From Euzebya sp051004735 (GTDB taxonomy: Bacteria; Actinomycetota; Nitriliruptoria; Euzebyales; Euzebyaceae): a DNA stretch of 6,099 nucleotides. Below, piece by piece: positions 1-6,099 of the stretch. A program made the position numbers and the translations under genes. The DNA lies in the NCBI GenBank assembly GCA_051004735.1, contig JBPCKA010000083.1:1-6099 (forward strand), written 5' to 3'. How positions within the stretch are numbered: position 1 is the stretch's first letter; each line of letters starts with the position of its first letter. Below the pieces are notes generated by a model. The model did not search any database. It was given only the letters and a program-made list of their open reading frames with translations, and was not told the DNA's origin.

Positions 1-847
1 GTACCGGGCCCGGCGTCAGCGTGGCGGCCACGATCACGAGCACGAACGCGAAGCTCTGCACGGCGATCCCGAGCACGTCTGCGGGCATCGGGTCGCCGAA
101 GACCACGATGCCGCCCGTGATCGCGGACACGTTGGCCGCCGCGCTCGTGGCCGTGATGACCGGGACGGCAGCGCCCGTCTGCAGACCCCGCGCGGAGGCG
201 TAGAAGGCGATCACGGACGCGAGCATGCAGGTGAGCAGCCACGGCGAGAGCAGGCCGAGCGCACCCTCACTGCCGACGCCGCCGGTGAGTGCCTTGATCG
301 CCACGTCCGACACACCGAAGAGGATGCCCGCCGCCGCCCCGAGCAGGACGCCGTGGTGCTGGTTCGGGGCCCCGAGGCGTGGTGAGAGGACGAGCAGCAT
401 CCCGACGGCGAGAAGGCTCGACTCGAACACGATCATGCCCGCGACCGAGTAGCCCGAGCTCGCGTCCGCTCCCGTCGGGAGCGTGACGGCCAGGAGCGCG
501 AGGCCCACCGCCGTCAGCGCGACACCGGCCCACTGCCGGCGGCCGAGATCGTGTCCGAAGACGCGGTCGGCCAGCACGGCGAGGAAGACGAGGCCGCCCG
601 AGATGACCGCCTGGACGAGCGAAAGCGGCGCGAGCGCGAGCGCCGCGACGTGGAGGACGAAGGCGCCGGCCGCGACCGCCATGCCGATCGCGAACCAGCG
701 CGAGCGGAACAGCCCCAGCCCGCTCGCAAGCGGCCTGCCGAAGTCCACGCGCGGGGCGGCGCAGGCGCCCCGGTGCTTGAGCAGGAAGGCCACGTTGGTG
801 GTGAAGGCGCATAGGAGCGCCAGCAGGATGCCGATTTGTATTGTCAT
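1..847 (-). CDS. DMT-superfamily (NIPA/EamA-like) membrane transporter, C-terminus cut by window edge
   Basis: Reading the minus strand from the ATG at 847 gives 282 codons without a stop, continuing past base 1, so the C-terminal end is missing. The product is very hydrophobic, with about nine predicted membrane segments: roughly residues 4-23, 51-72, 75-93, 106-123, 135-154, 166-187, 199-219, 226-250 and 258-277. After segment 1 comes a basic LLKHRG turn. The stretch APLSLVQAVISGGLVFLAVL (73-92), followed by a short charged loop and RRQWAGVALTAVGLALL, is typical of the drug/metabolite transporter fold, and nine segments fit its NIPA-type branch better than ten-segment EamA proteins. It presumably acts in the cytoplasmic membrane; the substrate cannot be read from sequence (NIPA proteins in eukaryotes carry Mg2+). 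No Shine-Dalgarno-like sequence precedes the ATG; an in-frame GTG at 880-878 would add 11 residues. It is divergent from the HAD gene. The family call is fairly secure; the substrate is unknown. Confidence 0.82.
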   Translation of the reverse strand, partial: MTIQIGILLALLCAFTTNVAFLLKHRGACAAPRVDFGRPLASGLGLFRSRWFAIGMAVAAGAFVLHVAALALAPLSLVQAVISGGLVFLAVLADRVFGHDLGRRQWAGVALTAVGLALLAVTLPTGADASSGYSVAGMIVFESSLLAVGMLLVLSPRLGAPNQHHGVLLGAAAGILFGVSDVAIKALTGGVGSEGALGLLSPWLLTCMLASVIAFYASARGLQTGAAVPVITATSAAANVSAITGGIVVFGDPMPADVLGIAVQSFAFVLVIVAATLTPGPV

Positions 848-872
848 CGAGAAGGAAGCGGGGACGGGTGTC

Positions 873-914
873 GTAGCCACCGTCGCCGCTAGGCGAGCTA
901 TCGGCGATGGCTAC
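873..914. repeat. Imperfect inverted repeat in the divergent intergenic gap (possible operator or leader hairpin)
   Basis: GTAGCCA (873-879) pairs with TGGCTAC (908-914), and TCGCC (883-887) pairs with GGCGA (903-907). The left arm has a 3-nt bulge (880-882) and the loop is 15 nt. The dyad lies in the gap between two divergent genes, 26 bases upstream of the transporter ATG and about 70 bases upstream of the favoured HAD start. It could be a regulator binding site or a hairpin in the transporter's 5' leader. It overlaps the alternative GTG start of the transporter at 880-878. The rest of the gap (848-872 and 915-985) shows no convincing promoter hexamer pair. The function is inferred from position only. 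Confidence 0.35.
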
Positions 915-985
915 CGTCCACTTGACCGCCGCGGACCGCCGTGGCCAAGTCTTATCTACCCCGTCCCACACACTTCAACACATTC

Positions 986-1513
986 GTGACAACTTCGTCG
1001 CACAAGCCAATCCTCTTCGTCGATGTCGACGGCGTCGTGAGCCTGTTCGGCTTCTCCAGCTCGGAGCGCAACCTGCCCGGTCCCTTCCACTGGGTCGACG
1101 GCGTCGCGCACTGCATTCCGGACGCGATGGGCGGCCGGCTGGTGCGGCTGGCGGAGCGGTTCGAGCTCGTCTGGGCGACGGGCTGGGAGGACAGGGCGAA
1201 CGAGTACCTACCGCCCATCCTCAAGCTGCCCTTCGACCGCCTGCCGTCGCTGACGTTCGGTGGCCGCGCGGTCTTCGGCTCTTCGGACTGGAAGCTGGAG
1301 GCGATCGAGGCGTACGCGGGCTCCCGCCCGGCCGCCTGGATCGACGACAACATCGACAAGGACTGCAAGGCCTGGGCCAGGCGCCGCGAGGCCCCGACCC
1401 TGCTCGTGCTGACGCAGTCGCCGACCGGGATCACCGACGATCACGTCGAGCAGTTGCTGCAGTGGGCCGGCGACCTCTCGGGCGAGCCCGCCCGCGCCAC
1501 CGCCCGAGACTGA
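986..1513 (+). CDS. Small HAD-fold hydrolase-like protein (resembles HAD domain of Swiss Army Knife RNA-repair type)
   Basis: The product is a single-domain HAD-fold protein of 175 residues. All four HAD motifs are visible (numbered from this start): motif I VDVDG, with nucleophile D13 and acid/base D15; motif II Thr65 in VWATGWEDRAN; motif III Lys103; motif IV WIDDN, with D120/D121 for Mg2+. It should therefore be a competent phosphatase or phosphotransferase in the cytoplasm; the substrate is unknown. The short cap-less layout, the Trp-rich WATGW motif and the early VDVDGV resemble the small actinobacterial HAD proteins grouped with the HAD domain of Swiss Army Knife RNA-repair proteins, from memory. 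The GTG at 986 is preferred over the GTG at 941 (which adds 15 residues) because the DxD motif then starts 13 residues in and because codons 941-985 are poor in third-position G/C compared with the rest. Neither start has a clear ribosome-binding site. It is convergent with rpoC, and the C-terminal ten residues look disordered. Confidence 0.8.
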   Translation: MTTSSHKPILFVDVDGVVSLFGFSSSERNLPGPFHWVDGVAHCIPDAMGGRLVRLAERFELVWATGWEDRANEYLPPILKLPFDRLPSLTFGGRAVFGSSDWKLEAIEAYAGSRPAAWIDDNIDKDCKAWARRREAPTLLVLTQSPTGITDDHVEQLLQWAGDLSGEPARATARD

Positions 1514-1543
1514 GGGCGCCCCCGACACGCCTCACGCCCGGCC

Positions 1544-1561
1544 CGGCGAGCGCGGCGAGCG
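1544..1561. repeat. 9-bp perfect tandem repeat (CGGCGAGCG x2)
   Basis: CGGCGAGCG occurs twice head to tail, 31 bases after the HAD stop codon, in the non-coding convergent gap. It is short enough to arise by slippage in GC-rich DNA, and no function is evident. Confidence 0.6.
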
Positions 1562-1570
1562 GCAGCCGAC

Positions 1571-1635
1571 AGCACCGGGCGCCGACCGCAGCGGAGCTGC
1601 CCTACAAGCACCGGGCGGCCGACCGCAGCGGAGCG
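1571..1635. repeat. Pair of 27/28-bp near-identical direct repeats between the HAD gene and rpoC
   Basis: Copy A (1571-1597) and copy B (1608-1635) both begin AGCACCGGGCG and end CCGACCGCAGCGGAGC. They differ by a single extra G in copy B. Ten bases separate the copies, so the period is about 37-38 bases. Each copy contains the small dyad CCGC-A-GCGG. The pair lies wholly in non-coding DNA. Possible explanations are an interspersed repeat family common in this genome, a local duplication, or a paired protein-binding site. Two copies of differing length are not enough to call a CRISPR array. Confidence 0.75.
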
Positions 1636-1694
1636 GCGACGAGAGCGCCGATAGCCAAGCAGACCAAGGACGCAGGGAGCTCCGCAGGCAAGCG

Positions 1695-1727
1695 ACCGAG
1701 GACGCCGGTATGCGCCGGCTACTCGGT
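1695..1727. terminator. Possible bidirectional terminator hairpin between convergent HAD gene and rpoC
   Basis: The stem is built from two arms: ACCGAG (1695-1700) with CTCGGT (1722-1727), and GCCGG (1704-1708) with CCGGC (1715-1719). They are separated by an asymmetric internal loop (GAC against TA) and closed by a 6-nt loop. That makes 11 pairs, mostly G-C. It starts 12 bases past the rpoC stop on the minus strand and about 180 bases past the HAD stop on the plus strand. There is no U-tract on either side, which is common in high-GC actinobacterial terminators but leaves the call uncertain. The outer right arm lies inside the duplicated 20-bp unit next to the rpoC stop. Confidence 0.45.
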
Positions 1728-1738
1728 GCTCTCGTCAG

Positions 1739-1756
<18 letters not shown>
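1717..1756. repeat. 20-bp tandem duplication spanning the rpoC stop codon
   Basis: Two adjacent 20-bp units (1717-1736 and 1737-1756) match at 18 of 20 positions, both containing GCTACTCGGTG. The right-hand unit encodes the last residues of RpoC (DETTE) and its TAG stop on the minus strand. The left-hand unit, beyond the stop, would encode DESTE plus another TAG, in a different frame because 20 is not a multiple of three. It therefore looks like a past duplication of the gene's end, leaving a non-coding copy of the tail and stop. The copy also contributes an arm to the hairpin at 1695-1727. Confidence 0.8.
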
Positions 1757-5806
<4,050 letters not shown>

Positions 5807-5809
<3 letters not shown>

Positions 5810-5823
5810 CAGGCTGCGCCCCC
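5807..5823 (-). promoter_or_regulatory. rpoB–rpoC stop/start overlap with weak G-rich ribosome-binding site
   Basis: On the minus strand the rpoB stop and the rpoC start form TGATG, sharing one base (5809). A run of five G (5823-5819) lies 9 nt before the ATG and is the only purine-rich Shine-Dalgarno candidate, inside the last rpoB codons. The arrangement favours translation re-initiation by ribosomes finishing rpoB, which would keep the two subunits near equal amounts. There is no room here for a separate rpoC promoter beyond the rpoB tail itself. Confidence 0.5.
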
Positions 5824-6099
5824 GTCACTCTCGATCATCTCTTTGTCGGGCGCGGCAGGAGACTCCTCCGTCTGCCCGCCCTCGCCTTCGCTCTCTGTCT
5901 TCTCCTCGGACTCGTCGGCCGCCTGGCCGTCGGTCGCGCGCACGCCGGAGAGGTCGATGCCGAGCTCCTCCGCCGCGCGCAGGAGGTCGTCGTCCTCGTC
6001 GCGCATCTCGACGCCGCCACCCTCCTCGGAGCGAACGTCCACGTCGAGCGCGAGCGACTGCATCTCCTTGAGCAGCACCTTGAACGACTCCGGGATCGA
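5809..6099 (-). CDS. rpoB: DNA-directed RNA polymerase subunit beta, C-terminal 96 residues (5' part outside window)
   Basis: The frame is open from the right window edge to the TGA at 5811-5809. It begins SIPESFKVLLKEMQSLALDV, the highly conserved end of the beta subunit, which packs against beta-prime near the clamp in the core enzyme. Next comes VEMRDEDDDLLRAAEELGID (fragment residues 30-49), matching the acidic-helical ending I recall from actinobacterial RpoB. About 45 further residues (52-96) follow. They are low-complexity and acidic (about 14 D/E against 3 K/R), rich in G, S, A and Q, and probably disordered. This makes the C-terminus longer than the mycobacterial protein as I remember it. 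The gene is directly upstream of rpoC in the same operon with a one-base overlap. Identity is certain from the conserved block and the neighbour; the start and most domains lie outside the window. Confidence 0.97.

Noticed and set aside
922..958. Possible plus-strand promoter: TTGACC (922-927) with TATCTA (953-958)
   Set aside because: The 25-base spacer is far too long and the second box matches the -10 consensus poorly. No hexamer lies at a 16-18 base spacing.
267..971. Minus-strand open frame of 234 codons covering the transporter start region
   Set aside because: It is Arg/Pro-rich and overlaps the hydrophobic transporter in another frame. The transporter frame has clear membrane segments and family features.
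952..979. Possible minus-strand promoter for the transporter: TTGAAG and GATAAG, 16 bases apart
   Set aside because: The boxes are weak matches and would leave a leader of about 95 bases with no ribosome-binding site. The pairing could easily occur by chance.
1571..1635. CRISPR-like repeat–spacer–repeat
   Set aside because: There are only two copies of unequal length, a 10-base spacer, and no cas genes, so this is not a CRISPR array.

Overview
The window is high-GC bacterial chromosome carrying the rpoB–rpoC junction, and it looks actinobacterial. RpoC is collinear with actinobacterial beta-prime and has a helical insert after the first zinc site. It lacks the large trigger-loop insertion found in E. 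coli. Around the segment before the bridge helix it reads GARGSFKQIRQLAGMRG rather than the ATGNFTQTRTLAGMKG type that I recall from mycobacteria. I therefore infer a deep-branching actinobacterium, possibly class Thermoleophilia; this placement is inference from memory and not a search result.

Layout: (i) 1-847, minus strand: nearly all of a multi-spanning membrane protein of the DMT superfamily, resembling the NIPA/EamA type, running off the left edge. (ii) 848-985: the short divergent gap between this gene and the next, holding an imperfect dyad and no convincing promoter. (iii) 986-1513, plus strand: a small HAD-fold protein with all four HAD motifs. (iv) 1514-1738: a convergent gap of about 225 bases, unusually repeat-rich (a 9-bp tandem repeat, a 27/28-bp direct repeat, a two-arm hairpin, and a 20-bp tandem duplication that includes the rpoC stop codon). 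(v) 1739-5809, minus strand: complete rpoC, 1356 codons. (vi) 5809-6099, minus strand: the last 96 codons of rpoB plus its stop, sharing one base with the rpoC start.

rpoB and rpoC are co-transcribed and probably translationally coupled, and together encode the catalytic core of RNA polymerase. Transcription of this operon runs into the oppositely oriented HAD gene, so the gap at 1514-1738 must separate the two converging transcripts. The ribosomal-protein/elongation-factor genes that often follow rpoC are not directly downstream here. The HAD gene and the membrane protein gene are divergent neighbours, and nothing in the sequence ties their functions together or to RNA polymerase.

No mobile element, tRNA, rRNA or CRISPR array was seen. 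The window is mostly housekeeping sequence. The points worth a second look are the repeat cluster at the rpoC 3' end, a leucine at the usual methionine of the trigger loop, acidic tails on both large polymerase subunits, and the HAD protein.
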